A stretch of 64,000 bases of DNA, taken from NCBI GenBank assembly GCA_003153775.1, contig PMBI01000011.1, positions 24,303 through 88,302 on the forward strand, in the 5' to 3' direction. The DNA comes from Syntrophaceae bacterium. Its GTDB lineage: Bacteria > Desulfobacterota > Syntrophia > Syntrophales > UBA2185. Both the position numbers and the translations under genes were made by a program. The notes beneath the pieces were generated by a model that was not told the origin of the DNA, did not search any database, and worked only from the letters and a program-made list of their open reading frames with translations. Shown in pieces: positions 53,633-63,349 of the stretch. How positions within the stretch are numbered: position 1 is the first letter of the stretch; every line of letters begins with the position of its first letter.

Positions 53633-55348
53633 TTATTGATTTTGCTTAGGTTGTTCCGGCTGCTGCGCTGCCATCTTATACGAAACAATAACGCTTCTAT
53701 CCGAAAGAGAACCGCCCGTGGACAAGACGAGGGCAAGCACGATCTCTTTCTGCCCGTCATTGTCTATGTCCTTCAATTGATAGTCCGCTACGTAGCCGCT
53801 GATCTTTCTCGTTCTCCAATTCTCCACAAGACCGAGACCATCCCATTCAAGATCGTATATTTCACTTGATGTGAAGACCTTTACATTCTTAAGCACTCTT
53901 CCCACGGATGACAGGTTCTTCACGATAAGAATTTCCTTCTTGCCTTCTTTGCCGGTATCAAGAGTCAGGATTCTCGAATTGATGAAAGTCATCCTATTTT
54001 CATCATCCGGCGAAAGATCATCATTTACGATAGCGGTGTTGCTTCCCCCGTAGTTTTCATCGCTCTTATAGATTCGTTCCGGGCTTCCTCCCAGTCTCTT
54101 CAGACTCATGAGAGGTTTGTCCGTTGGTTCGTATATGGAAAGATAGTCGTAATCATCAAGGGCTATTATCTTTTCACCTCCGCCGGTTCCGAGATTATCT
54201 ATCGTGAGGCCATAGACGGAAAGTCCCACGGGGATTTTCATCTTCTTTCCCTCTTTGTATTTTCCCTCTTCCCATATTATCTCATGGATGGGGTTGCTGA
54301 AGGGCTTGTCCATCCCTCTGGTCTGACCGAGAAGGATAGAACCCGCCGGAGTATCAATGACCCTCATATACCAGGGGAGCTTTGAGGCGATCTCGACGAA
54401 CTTTCCATCCCTGTATTCAAGGACGAAGGAGTCAACCATATTTCGCGTCATGCTGGTGACAATGATTTCTTTAACACCGTTTCTGTTGATGTCAGCAACG
54501 TCGACAGCAAGAAAATTTTGTGATGACTTTCCAGGGATCTTTTGCACCAGGGCAAAATCGTTGCCTTTCTTTTCGTATATCATGACGCTGTGTGTATCGA
54601 TAATGACGACTTTATTCTTGCCGTCGCCCGTGACATCGCCAATATCCATGCCCCGGAATTCGTTCGGAAATTTCTGACTCATCCAGAAACCCTTTCTGTC
54701 GAGCGGCCTGGCGGAGGTTATGAAGTCAGGGTTAATGACAGCGGTGTAAGTGCCTTTCTTGCTCTTCTTCATCCCTCCGATGATCTCCGATTCACGGGAA
54801 TCCTGCGGCGTCTGCTGCTGCGCCGCTGCGGGTGCCGGAGCTGACGCCTGCGGCGCGGCAAAGGACGGCGGGACGGTGCCGAGGATATTGTTGTCTATGT
54901 TACGGGCAAAGTCATTGATCTTCGCTATGACCTCGTCCATGCCCTGGCTCTGAGTAAAGAGGCTTACCGTCGACTTGTTCGCAGCTACGTCGACAAGCTT
55001 CCCATCTATGCTTATGCTGTTGCCAAACTTTGTGATGCTTCCATAAACGACAAAATCGGCATTCATTTTTTTCCCAAGGCCGTAAATATCTTGGAGGGCA
55101 AGATCCTTCCCTTCCTTTCCTCTCATTGCCTGAAGGACGGAATCCTTGCCTATTACCGTTATCTTGTCGGTGACGGCGATCCGGGAAGAGAGCATGTCCC
55201 AGATACCCTGTTTGACATAGTCAATGCTTTCTGCGCTGTGTACGGAAAATGGCAGCACAGCCACTGTCTTCTCACCTTTTGCTGCAAGCGCGCCGTATGC
55301 CGTAAGCAAAAGCAGAAGGCATAGCGACAACTTTAGACTGTATTTCAT
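53633..55348 (-). CDS. Secreted FG-GAP/VCBS-repeat protein with a TolB-like N-terminal domain
   Basis: The 571-residue precursor has a signal peptide (to about residue 22). An N-terminal domain VAVLPFSVHSAESIDYVKQG with a short GKKMNADFVVYGSI segment resembles the TolB-N/FlgO type used in outer-membrane-associated proteins. A Pro/Ala/Gln linker (about 160-190) follows. The rest is a beta-propeller with Ca-binding-like loops DVTGDGKNKVVI, DINRNGVKEIIV and DIDNDGQKEIVL. It is probably periplasmic or surface-bound; partners unknown. It sits between tRNA-Met and the YdcF gene. Confidence 0.75.
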   Translation of the reverse strand: MKYSLKLSLCLLLLLTAYGALAAKGEKTVAVLPFSVHSAESIDYVKQGIWDMLSSRIAVTDKITVIGKDSVLQAMRGKEGKDLALQDIYGLGKKMNADFVVYGSITKFGNSISIDGKLVDVAANKSTVSLFTQSQGMDEVIAKINDFARNIDNNILGTVPPSFAAPQASAPAPAAAQQQTPQDSRESEIIGGMKKSKKGTYTAVINPDFITSARPLDRKGFWMSQKFPNEFRGMDIGDVTGDGKNKVVIIDTHSVMIYEKKGNDFALVQKIPGKSSQNFLAVDVADINRNGVKEIIVTSMTRNMVDSFVLEYRDGKFVEIASKLPWYMRVIDTPAGSILLGQTRGMDKPFSNPIHEIIWEEGKYKEGKKMKIPVGLSVYGLTIDNLGTGGGEKIIALDDYDYLSIYEPTDKPLMSLKRLGGSPERIYKSDENYGGSNTAIVNDDLSPDDENRMTFINSRILTLDTGKEGKKEILIVKNLSSVGRVLKNVKVFTSSEIYDLEWDGLGLVENWRTRKISGYVADYQLKDIDNDGQKEIVLALVLSTGGSLSDRSVIVSYKMAAQQPEQPKQNQ

Positions 55349-55457
55349 ATTTTGATCTCCTGTTCTATGAGCCCCGATTTTCCGCGAAGAGCCCGATGAC
55401 TTGCGCTTTCTAACATTTAAGTGTCATAAATTCAACAATCGTTTTTTGCCGGGAGGA

Positions 55458-56249
55458 TTACAGCATGTTTCTCATCCTGAACCATAAAAGACCGAGATAT
55501 TCGTGCACGGCATGCTCCGCCTTCATCAGTCCCATAGAGGAGGGATAAAAATCTTCCGGAGCCCGCGCTTGTCTCTCTTTGATGAAGTGGTTGGTCGGGG
55601 CAGGGATTGGCTTGAGCCCCGCCTTATTGAAGATGGCCATGGCTCTGGGCATGTGATACGCGGAGGTCACGAGGATGAAGCGGTCTTGACCCACGATAGG
55701 GCGTATATTTTCTGCTTCCTCCTCCGTATCTCTCGAGAGCTCCTCGAGAATAATGTCCCTCGCATTGACATGGAGGATTGCGGCAGCTTTTGCAAAGGTT
55801 GCCGCTTCGGATACTGCATCATAGACCGCCCCTCCGGAAAGGATAATCTTACTGCCCGCAATCAGTCGGTGGATACGGACACATTCGACAAGGCGAGCAA
55901 GGGATTCCTCCGAAATCTGGCTTGTGACGGGAATGTTTGGATCTGCAGCATGGCCGCCGCCGAGAAGGACGATCCACTTTACTGAGTCCAGGGAACGAGA
56001 AGAAGAGGGTCCGCCGCCGGTGCTCTCCATCATGAGCGGCGGATATTGCCGTTCAAGGGGTGCGAGAAGAAGGTCGGAGAAAGACCCATAGCCAAGCAGG
56101 GCAAACGTGATTACACCCAACGTTATGAGCGCTTTTCCCGTCCGTTGTCTTCTGGTAAACCAAAGGAGAGCGAGACCGCCCACGAGAAGCGCAAGGATCA
56201 CCGTCATGGGGGAGAACAGGGGGGCAACGATTTTCTTAAAAAGAAACAT
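55458..56249 (-). CDS. YdcF/ElyC-family (DUF218) membrane protein
   Basis: I use the ATG at 56249, preceded by AGGGAAAA; a longer frame from 56363 adds an unlikely N-terminus. The 263-residue protein has two transmembrane helices and a DUF218 domain: WIVLLGGGHAADPNIP, IILSGGAVYDAVSEA, and VTSAYHMPRAMAIFNKAG. ElyC and SanA relatives affect envelope integrity under stress. The start is about 0.2 kb from the divergent or co-directional nitroreductase gene; no operon is evident. Confidence 0.85.
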   Translation of the reverse strand: MFLFKKIVAPLFSPMTVILALLVGGLALLWFTRRQRTGKALITLGVITFALLGYGSFSDLLLAPLERQYPPLMMESTGGGPSSSRSLDSVKWIVLLGGGHAADPNIPVTSQISEESLARLVECVRIHRLIAGSKIILSGGAVYDAVSEAATFAKAAAILHVNARDIILEELSRDTEEEAENIRPIVGQDRFILVTSAYHMPRAMAIFNKAGLKPIPAPTNHFIKERQARAPEDFYPSSMGLMKAEHAVHEYLGLLWFRMRNML

Positions 56250-56436
56250 ATTTTTTCCCTCTGTATTATAGTCTATTGCCAGCGTCGTCCGATGATTTTC
56301 ATCTGTTCCGGAGCAAAGGTGAAATTCCAGTCCCGGAATTGCTGATAAGACGAGAACAGCCATCCCTCGGACACAAAAGACGGTGGCGGCAAATAAATAA
56401 TAAAATAATTAGATGAATGTTTAAGGTTATGCAATA

Positions 56437-57045
56437 TTATTTTTCAGGCGTGAATTTTCCTTCCATCACGATTTCCGAAAGTGTTTTTCTTGGTGAGGGC
56501 ATTTCCCTGTCCCGGAGGCTCTCCGGGAGCTCCTCTTTCTTCCCGGGTTTTCCTATGGCTATCATGGCCTCGACCTGAAAGACATCGGGAATATTGAGCG
56601 TGCTCTTTGCTTTGTCATAATCAAAGCCCTGCATTCCATGGACCACCAATGCCTTCAAAGACCCTTGAAGCGCGAGATTCTCCCAGGCCGCACCGGTATC
56701 GTATGCATGAGTGCGCGCCGGCTTTTCATTGTAATCGAAGGTCTTCTTGGAGATTACGACGACCAAGACGGCGGCATTCTTCGCCCAAATTTTATTTTGT
56801 TCCGTGAGGAGATCGAAAAATATGGGCCAGAAATCCGTATTTCTCTGCGCATAAAGAAACCGCCAAGGTTGGTTGTTGTTTGATGAGGGGGCCCACCGGG
56901 CCGCCTCGAAAAGAGAGAATAATGAGTCGCGGCTGATCTCATCACCTGACATGCTTCGCGGCGACCACCTGCTGACAAAAATTGGATCTATATCGAAGTC
57001 CGGTCTTCTAAAATCAGAGATATTCATTTTCTTACTCCTTGCCAA
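56437..57045 (-). CDS. Nitroreductase-family protein
   Basis: The 202-residue protein has RWSPRSMSGDEISRDSLFSL and AARWAPSSNNNQPWRFLYA (about residues 50-68), the FMN-binding nitroreductase hallmarks. Motifs AAWENLALQGSLKALVVHGM and MIAIGKPGKKEELPE complete the fold. It probably reduces nitro or quinone compounds with NAD(P)H. A start at Met7 (57027) is possible. It is divergent from purB. Confidence 0.88.
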   Translation of the reverse strand: MARSKKMNISDFRRPDFDIDPIFVSRWSPRSMSGDEISRDSLFSLFEAARWAPSSNNNQPWRFLYAQRNTDFWPIFFDLLTEQNKIWAKNAAVLVVVISKKTFDYNEKPARTHAYDTGAAWENLALQGSLKALVVHGMQGFDYDKAKSTLNIPDVFQVEAMIAIGKPGKKEELPESLRDREMPSPRKTLSEIVMEGKFTPEK

Positions 57046-57307
57046 AGGACAGGCATGAATTCAGGCAATGTATTGTCAAGCTCTACCCAATCTTTCCCCT
57101 GCGGAGGCAAGACTGGCGCGAGAGTCCACCGGGGATGAAGCTCTATAGAACGGTGCCCCTAATGGCTGATTGTCCTGTGATTCATTATACGTTATATGGC
57201 GTAACATATACAGCTTTTTTGATTTCTTTTTCAGGCGATTTGTTTTATATTCCGAAAGAACTTGCCCTTGCTCGGAAAGAACAATCCAGACATCCAGGAG
57301 GAGACGA

Positions 57308-58600
57308 TTGATCCCCAGATACTCAAGAAAAGAGATGAGCGCAATATGGAGCCCTGAGAACAGATTTCAGACGTGGCTCGACATAGAAATATTGGCCTGC
57401 GAGGCCATGGCCAAGAAGGGCCATATTCCTGCAAGGTCTCTTAAGCGCATCAAAGAAAAAGCAGGCTTCGACATAGCAAGAATCGAAGAGATAGAAAAGA
57501 CGACGAAGCATGATGTAATCGCTTTCCTTACTTCGCTTACAGAAAAAGTGGGAGAAGACGGCAGGTTTATTCATATGGGTCTAACCTCGTCGGACATTCT
57601 GGATACGTCGCTTGCCGTTCTTTTAAGGCAGGCGTCAGGCATCCTCATCGACGACGTTCAGGCGCTATTGCGTGTTCTCAAGGCCAAGGCGCAGAAGCAC
57701 AGAAAGACATTGATGATCGGGAGGTCTCACGGCATTCACGCCGAGCCGATTACATTCGGCCTGAAGATGGCCCTTTGGCACCAGGAAATGCAGAGGAATC
57801 TGGCGCGTCTCATCCGGGCGCGGGATACGATAAGCTACGGGAAGATATCAGGCGCAGTCGGGACGTTCTCCTTCGTTCATCCATCTGTCGAGGAGTACGT
57901 GTGCCGGAAACTTGAACTCAAGCCTGCGCCGGTATCGTCTCAAATCGTCCAGAGAGACAGGCATGCGGAATTTTTCACGACCCTCGCCATAGTTGCGTCT
58001 TCCGTTGATAAATTTTCGCAGGAGATCAGATTGCTGCAGAGAACTGAAGTGAGAGAGGTGGAAGAATATTTTGCGGCCGGACAGAAAGGCTCGTCGGCTA
58101 TGCCCCACAAGCGCAATCCCGTCTTGTCGGAAAACCTCTCCGGTCTGGCCCGCCTGATGAGATCATATGCGCAGGCTTCATTGGAAAACGTCGCCCTTTG
58201 GCACGAGCGGGACATCAGCCACTCATCAGTGGAGAGGGTCATTGCACCGGACGCCACAATCCTCCTCGACTTCATGCTCCACAGGTTCACGGGGTTGGTG
58301 CGGAATCTGGTCGTGTATCCGGAGAGGATGCTCGCGAATGTGGGCATGACTAAGGGCGTCATTTTTTCCCAGACGGTGCTCTTGAAGCTCATTGACAAAG
58401 GGATGTCGAGAGAGGACGCCTATAGAGTCGTGCAGAAAAATGCCATGAAGTCATGGAATGAGGGAGTTGATTTTCAGCGGTTGCTTTTGGAAGATGGCGA
58501 GGTGATGTCGCATATGAAGGCAAAAGATATAGAAGAAGCGTGCAGAATCGAGAATTTTCTTTCGCATGTTGATTTTATATTTAAAAGGGTATTTTGCTGA
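57308..58600 (+). CDS. purB: Adenylosuccinate lyase
   Basis: I start at TTG 57308, just after GGAGGAG (57297-57303); a frame from 57170 has no ribosome site. The 430-residue product has PRYSRKEMSAIWSPENRFQ, HMGLTSSDILDTSL, IGRSHGIHAEP and the lyase signature GSSAMPHKRNPVLSENL. It acts twice in purine synthesis. It converges with nadB, 39 bases apart. An imperfect palindrome TATATG/CATATA near 57193-57210 lies in its leader. Confidence 0.95.
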   Translation: MIPRYSRKEMSAIWSPENRFQTWLDIEILACEAMAKKGHIPARSLKRIKEKAGFDIARIEEIEKTTKHDVIAFLTSLTEKVGEDGRFIHMGLTSSDILDTSLAVLLRQASGILIDDVQALLRVLKAKAQKHRKTLMIGRSHGIHAEPITFGLKMALWHQEMQRNLARLIRARDTISYGKISGAVGTFSFVHPSVEEYVCRKLELKPAPVSSQIVQRDRHAEFFTTLAIVASSVDKFSQEIRLLQRTEVREVEEYFAAGQKGSSAMPHKRNPVLSENLSGLARLMRSYAQASLENVALWHERDISHSSVERVIAPDATILLDFMLHRFTGLVRNLVVYPERMLANVGMTKGVIFSQTVLLKLIDKGMSREDAYRVVQKNAMKSWNEGVDFQRLLLEDGEVMSHMKAKDIEEACRIENFLSHVDFIFKRVFC

Positions 58601-58639
58601 TATCGCATCGATTTCATGAACGGGATGCAACGTTGGTGC

Positions 58640-60280
58640 TCAAACCATCTTACCGCCTGTCTGCTGGTTTTTGGAAATGACTGTATCCTTCAACCATAAT
58701 TTATCGTCCTTTTCCGGATAATCTATGTTGTAGTGGAGCCCCCTGCTTTCTTTTCTCATCCGGGCGCATTGAATAATTATTTTCGCAACCGTTGCAATAT
58801 TCCGGAGCTCGATCAGGTCGCTCGTGACGATGAAATTTCTGTAGTATTCATCTATTTCGCGGCTGATGAGGTCAATTCGACGCTGAGCGCGTTCAAGTCT
58901 CTTGTTTGATCGAACGATACCCACGTAATTTCCCATCGATCTTCTGACTTCATCCCAATTATGGGCTACGACGATAGACTCATCGCTTTCCGTGGCTCCC
59001 CTCGGATCCCAAGGCGGGACAGGTATTGGCTCATCTTTCGCGGCAGGAAACATCTTTGCTATTTTGACAAATGACCGTTGGGCGAATACCACTGCTTCCA
59101 AAAGCGAGTTGCTTGCGAGACGGTTTGCGCCATGAAGCCCTGTGCATGCGACTTCACCGCAAGCAAAGAGCCGCTCGATATTAGTTTCTCCGTAATGGTC
59201 GACTTGTACGCCTCCGCACTGGTAGTGAGCGGCAGGAGCGACGGGGATCGGATCTCTTGTGATATCTATGCCGAAGGCAAGACACTTGTTGTAGATATTG
59301 GGGAATCTGCGAATTATGAAATCTCCGTCCATGTGTGTCATATCGAGCAAGACGTATTCGTCACCGGATTTCTTCAGCTCGGTATCGATGGCCTTGGCAA
59401 CAACATCCCTCGGTGCAAGGCTCTTCATGGGGTGGTATTTCTCCATGAAAGTGGACCCGTCTTTTAATTTCAGGAGACCGCCTTCCCCTCTCAAGGCTTC
59501 GCTGATGAGATAGGATTTCGCTTCCGGGTGGTATAGACAAGTGGGATGAAACTGGATGAACTCCATATTGGCGATGAAGGCGCCCGCTCTGTAGGCCATG
59601 GCAATGCCGTCTCCCGTTGCAATATCGGGATTTGTTGTAATGAGGTAAACCTTGCCGGAACCGCCCGTGGCCAGAATGACAAATTTCGCCTTGAAGGTAT
59701 GAATCTGATCGCGGTCCGTATCGAGAATATAGGCGCCGAGACACTTCTGCCGGGAGCTGTGCTCTCTGCCCGTAATAGCTGATTCCAATATGAGATCAAT
59801 GCCGATATGGTTTTCGAAAATCACTATATTCCGCTTCAGGCTGGCCTTTTCATGGAGTGCGCGCTCTATTTCCTGACCCGTGAGATCCCGCGCATGCAAT
59901 ACGCGCCTCATGGAGTGTCCGCCTTCACGTCCCAGGTCATAATGACCTGCATTGTCATCTCCCGCCTTCGTGAATTCCACCCCCCACTCGAGAAGCTCGT
60001 TGATCCTTTCAGGGCCGTCCATTACGACAAATTTGACAACATCCTCTTTACAAAGACCGGCGCCGGCGGCAATCGTGTCATTGATGTGATATTCAAAGCG
60101 GTCCGCCTTGTCATAAACTGCCGCTATCCCGCCTTGAGCCAGATTCGTGTTTGATTCGGATTTTTCTTTTTTTGTCACTATGGCGACAGTGCCGAGATCT
60201 GCTGCCTTGATGGCAAAACTTAATCCTGCAATGCCGCTGCCTAAGACCAAAAAGTCGGTAGTGATTTCCATGGCGCTCAA
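58640..60280 (-). CDS. nadB: L-aspartate oxidase
   Basis: The 546-residue flavoprotein has the FAD-binding LVLGSGIAGLSFAIKAADLG, the SESNTNLAQGGIAAVYD motif and EFIQFHPTCLYHPEAKSYLISE. The substrate motif AHYQCGGVQVD and the capping region up to about residue 440 fit NadB better than SdhA. It makes iminoaspartate for NAD. nadA and nadC are not in the window. It is divergent from tsaD. Confidence 0.93.
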   Translation of the reverse strand: MSAMEITTDFLVLGSGIAGLSFAIKAADLGTVAIVTKKEKSESNTNLAQGGIAAVYDKADRFEYHINDTIAAGAGLCKEDVVKFVVMDGPERINELLEWGVEFTKAGDDNAGHYDLGREGGHSMRRVLHARDLTGQEIERALHEKASLKRNIVIFENHIGIDLILESAITGREHSSRQKCLGAYILDTDRDQIHTFKAKFVILATGGSGKVYLITTNPDIATGDGIAMAYRAGAFIANMEFIQFHPTCLYHPEAKSYLISEALRGEGGLLKLKDGSTFMEKYHPMKSLAPRDVVAKAIDTELKKSGDEYVLLDMTHMDGDFIIRRFPNIYNKCLAFGIDITRDPIPVAPAAHYQCGGVQVDHYGETNIERLFACGEVACTGLHGANRLASNSLLEAVVFAQRSFVKIAKMFPAAKDEPIPVPPWDPRGATESDESIVVAHNWDEVRRSMGNYVGIVRSNKRLERAQRRIDLISREIDEYYRNFIVTSDLIELRNIATVAKIIIQCARMRKESRGLHYNIDYPEKDDKLWLKDTVISKNQQTGGKMV

Positions 60281-60312
60281 TTCCTCAGACTTTCCGAAAG
60301 CCGCAAAAGTTA

Positions 60313-60343
60313 TTTACAAAGGTTATTCACTTCTATATATAAT
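60313..60343 (+). promoter_or_regulatory. Promoter of tsaD
   Basis: TTTACA (60313-60318) is followed after 17 bases by TATATA (60336-60341), overlapping TATAAT (60338-60343). The start would be near 60350, about 36 bases before the ATG. The gene lies divergent to nadB, and only about 105 bases are shared. Confidence 0.5.
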
Positions 60344-60385
60344 TCGAAGCTATTTGTACAAAGGAAATTCACGTGGGAGGAAAAG

Positions 60386-61405
60386 ATGTATATTTTGGGA
60401 ATTGAGACATCCTGCGACGAGACAGCCGCCGCCGTCCTCCAGGATGGGAAATTACTTCGTTCCAGTATTATTGCCTCTCAGGTGGACCTGCACAAGATAT
60501 ATGGGGGTATCGTACCGGAGATCGCATCGCGTAAGCACATGGAGATGATCATACCGGTCATATGCGAAGCGCTCCATGGCGCCTCCGTAACATTAGACGA
60601 TATCGACGGGATAGCGGTAACCAGGGGACCTGGACTGGTCGGTTCCCTGCTTGTGGGTTTGTCGGTCGCCAAGGCTATTGCATTCGCCCTGAAGATACCG
60701 TTTGTGGGAGTGAACCACCTGGCGGGTCATGTAGCGTCCATATTTCTCAGTCCCGACCGTCCCGAGTTTCCGCTTGTGGCACTCATAGTATCGGGCGGGC
60801 ATACGAACATATACCTGATGAGAGACTTTCAGGATTTTACCGTTCTGGGCCAGACGCGGGACGACGCTGCGGGTGAGGCGTTTGATAAAGCCGCCAAGCT
60901 ATTGGATATCGGCTATCCGGGCGGCGTTGTTATCGACAGGCTGGCAAAAAAGGGAAACCGAAAGTGGATTGAATTCCCGAGGGCCATGAAAGACAGTCTG
61001 GATTTCAGTTTCAGCGGCCTGAAGACATCGCTCTTGGTCCACACGAAGAAGAGGGAATGTCCCTTTAGTGAGGATGAGTTGCCGGACGTTGCAGCCAGTT
61101 ACCAGGAAGCTATCATTGACGTACTTGTGGAAAAAACTCTTAAGGCCGCGGAGATTCACTCTATACCGAGAATTGTTGTATGCGGCGGGGTTGCCTCAAA
61201 CAGCCGACTCAGAGAAAGATTTGCCGAGGAATCGAGCACCAGGGGAATTAATGTGTACATCCCTCCCCCGATTCTTTGCACGGATAATGCGGCTATGATT
61301 GCCGTCATAGGTTGGCATCTGTTGACAAGGGGCCTTAGGGATTCATTGGATCTGAATGCAGTTTCGAGATGGCCGCTCGATTCCTTATTAAAACATGAGT
61401 TATAG
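60386..61405 (+). CDS. tsaD: tRNA N6-adenosine threonylcarbamoyltransferase
   Basis: The 339-residue protein has ILGIETSCDETAAAVLQDG, the metal-binding histidines in NHLAGHVASIFL (about residues 110-121), SGGHTNIYLM, and DKAAKLLDIGYPGG. The C-terminal VCGGVASNSRLRERF is also standard. It completes t6A37 formation, with TsaB at 29280. Ribosome site GGGAGGAAAAG. rsmA follows 33 bases later on the same strand. Confidence 0.96.
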   Translation: MYILGIETSCDETAAAVLQDGKLLRSSIIASQVDLHKIYGGIVPEIASRKHMEMIIPVICEALHGASVTLDDIDGIAVTRGPGLVGSLLVGLSVAKAIAFALKIPFVGVNHLAGHVASIFLSPDRPEFPLVALIVSGGHTNIYLMRDFQDFTVLGQTRDDAAGEAFDKAAKLLDIGYPGGVVIDRLAKKGNRKWIEFPRAMKDSLDFSFSGLKTSLLVHTKKRECPFSEDELPDVAASYQEAIIDVLVEKTLKAAEIHSIPRIVVCGGVASNSRLRERFAEESSTRGINVYIPPPILCTDNAAMIAVIGWHLLTRGLRDSLDLNAVSRWPLDSLLKHEL

Positions 61406-61438
61406 AGCTGATTCGCGGGAGTATCGGAAGAAGGAAAT

Positions 61439-62290
61439 ATGGCGACGGTAAGAGAAATCCTCGCAGAACATGGTATCCGTCCGCGCAAGCGCCTGGGCCA
61501 GTCTTTTCTCGAAGATAGAAATGCCATAAATAAGATCATCAGGATATCAAATATCCAGGAAGATGAGATCGTAGTTGAGATAGGTGCGGGCGTGGGGCTC
61601 ATGACGGAGTCAATAGCGAAACTGGCAAAGAAGGTGATTGCGCTCGAGATAGATCCGAGACTGGTCGGTATCCTGAAAGACAGGATGGCGAGATACCCTC
61701 ATGTACAGATTATCCAGGCCGATGTCCTTGAATATGATTTTTCGGCAGCCATCAGCGAATTGCCGTCGCAGAAGATCAAGGTCATCGGAAATATTCCCTA
61801 TAACATTTCCTCACAGATACTCTTCCGATTACTGGCTTACCGGGATCGCATATCAGCCATGATCCTCATGTTTCAAAAGGAACTTGCCGACAGGCTTACT
61901 GCAGAGCCTGGAACAAAGGCCTACGGGGTGCCGACAGTTCTGATTTCGATGTATCTGCTATGCTCCCATGAAATGGGAATCCCCGGCAGCTGCTTCTATC
62001 CGAAGCCTGCGGTAATGTCCTCCGTGCTGAAAATGGTGGTTAGGGAAAGGCCTCAGCTGGACTTGGCAGACCATGATCTTTTCTTCAAGATTGTGAAAAC
62101 AGCTTTTGCCAAGAGACGAAAAACGTTGTTGAATAACCTCAGGAGCCTCGGTTTGTCGGGTTATTCAGAAATGGATATCGCAGGTGCACTCAAGAATTCA
62201 GGGATCGATTGCGCAAGAAGGGGTGAGACACTGACGGCGCACGAAATCGGAACATTATCGAATGCCCTGCATTCAATAAAAATGCCTTGA
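61439..62290 (+). CDS. rsmA: 16S rRNA A1518/A1519 dimethyltransferase
   Basis: The 283-residue protein starts with ILAEHGIRPRKRLGQSFLED (about residues 7-26). The SAM motif VVEIGAGVGLMTESIAKLA and the catalytic NIPYNISSQI (about 121-130) follow. The C-terminal helical part has KTAFAKRRKTLLNNLRSLG. It dimethylates two adenines in helix 45. The gene ends about 100 bases before a terminator. Confidence 0.95.
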   Translation: MATVREILAEHGIRPRKRLGQSFLEDRNAINKIIRISNIQEDEIVVEIGAGVGLMTESIAKLAKKVIALEIDPRLVGILKDRMARYPHVQIIQADVLEYDFSAAISELPSQKIKVIGNIPYNISSQILFRLLAYRDRISAMILMFQKELADRLTAEPGTKAYGVPTVLISMYLLCSHEMGIPGSCFYPKPAVMSSVLKMVVRERPQLDLADHDLFFKIVKTAFAKRRKTLLNNLRSLGLSGYSEMDIAGALKNSGIDCARRGETLTAHEIGTLSNALHSIKMP

Positions 62291-62389
62291 CACGATTCTG
62301 TTATTCTGTTAGGCACTATCGGCCGCTTGGATCCGGTTGCGGACTGAGACGGGAGGCAAAACGAAGGCAAACTGCACGGTGTATATGTA

Positions 62390-62422
62390 AAGCCTCGCGT
62401 CTATGACGTTGAGGCTTTTTTT
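62390..62422 (+). terminator. Terminator between rsmA and panC
   Basis: AAGCCTC (62390-62396) and GAGGCTT (62411-62417) form a long stem that can be extended by CGTC/GACG, followed by T residues to 62422. It sits just 12 bases before the panC start. Confidence 0.85.
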
Positions 62423-62433
62423 GTGGATGCGGG

Positions 62434-63297
62434 ATGGAGATGAAGACCATTAGTTCCATCAGAGAAATGCAGTTGTTCTCGGAAGCAGCGAGGAACGCGG
62501 GACAGAAGATATCCTTTGTTCCCACTATGGGCTATTTTCACGACGGACATTTGAGTTTGATGAGAGAAGGAAGGCAGCGGGCGGACTGCCTGGCTATCAG
62601 CATCTATGTAAACCCGACGCAATTCGGTCCGACGGAAGATTTTGAGAACTACCCGAGAAATTTGGAGAGAGATAAGGCCCTGGCGGGAGATGTAGGCGTA
62701 GACGTGATCTTCTATCCTGATAATAAAGAGATGTACCCTGAACATTATCAGACTTATGTCGATGTTGAGGGCGTTACGGAGAACCTCTGTGGAATGTCCC
62801 GGCCGGGGCACTTCCGCGGCGTTACAACAGTATGCGCCAAACTTTTCAATATTGTGAAGCCGCACTGTGCGATCTTCGGCAAAAAGGACTTCCAGCAGCT
62901 TGCGGCCATTAAAAGAATGGTTCTGGACCTCGATATGGACCTCGATATCATCGGGATGCCGATAGTCAGGGAACCTGACGGGCTCGCCATGAGCTCGCGG
63001 AACGTCTACCTGAAAACAGACGAAAGGGAGGCCGCCCTGAGTCTGAGCCGTTCCTTGAAAATAGCCAAGGAGATGTATGACAAGGGAGAGAGGGATGTCG
63101 CTGCTATCCTCTCTGTCGTGAGGAAGTATATAGAACGCCATCCCCATACAAATATCGATTATGCTAAAATATGCGATACGACAACCCTTAAGGATATCGG
63201 ACATATTGCGGGGGAGTCCGTTTTGGCCCTTGCTGTCAAAATAAATCGGACGAGACTAATAGACAATTATGTATTCGGGAATCGGCTTGAGGTTTGA
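62434..63297 (+). CDS. panC: Pantothenate synthetase
   Basis: The 287-residue protein has FVPTMGYFHDGHLSLMREGR (ATP-site HIGH-like HDGH), SIYVNPTQFGPTEDF, GHFRGVTTVC, GKKDFQQLAAIKRM and REPDGLAMSSRNVYL. It joins pantoate and beta-alanine; panD next door supplies beta-alanine. The terminator just upstream leaves almost no room for a promoter, so readthrough or a promoter inside the hairpin may feed it. Confidence 0.96.
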   Translation: MEMKTISSIREMQLFSEAARNAGQKISFVPTMGYFHDGHLSLMREGRQRADCLAISIYVNPTQFGPTEDFENYPRNLERDKALAGDVGVDVIFYPDNKEMYPEHYQTYVDVEGVTENLCGMSRPGHFRGVTTVCAKLFNIVKPHCAIFGKKDFQQLAAIKRMVLDLDMDLDIIGMPIVREPDGLAMSSRNVYLKTDEREAALSLSRSLKIAKEMYDKGERDVAAILSVVRKYIERHPHTNIDYAKICDTTTLKDIGHIAGESVLALAVKINRTRLIDNYVFGNRLEV

Positions 63298-63349
63298 TGA
63301 TAACTTAGAATGTTGAGGCTTGGCTTTTCTGGAGGTGGGAAGACACAAC

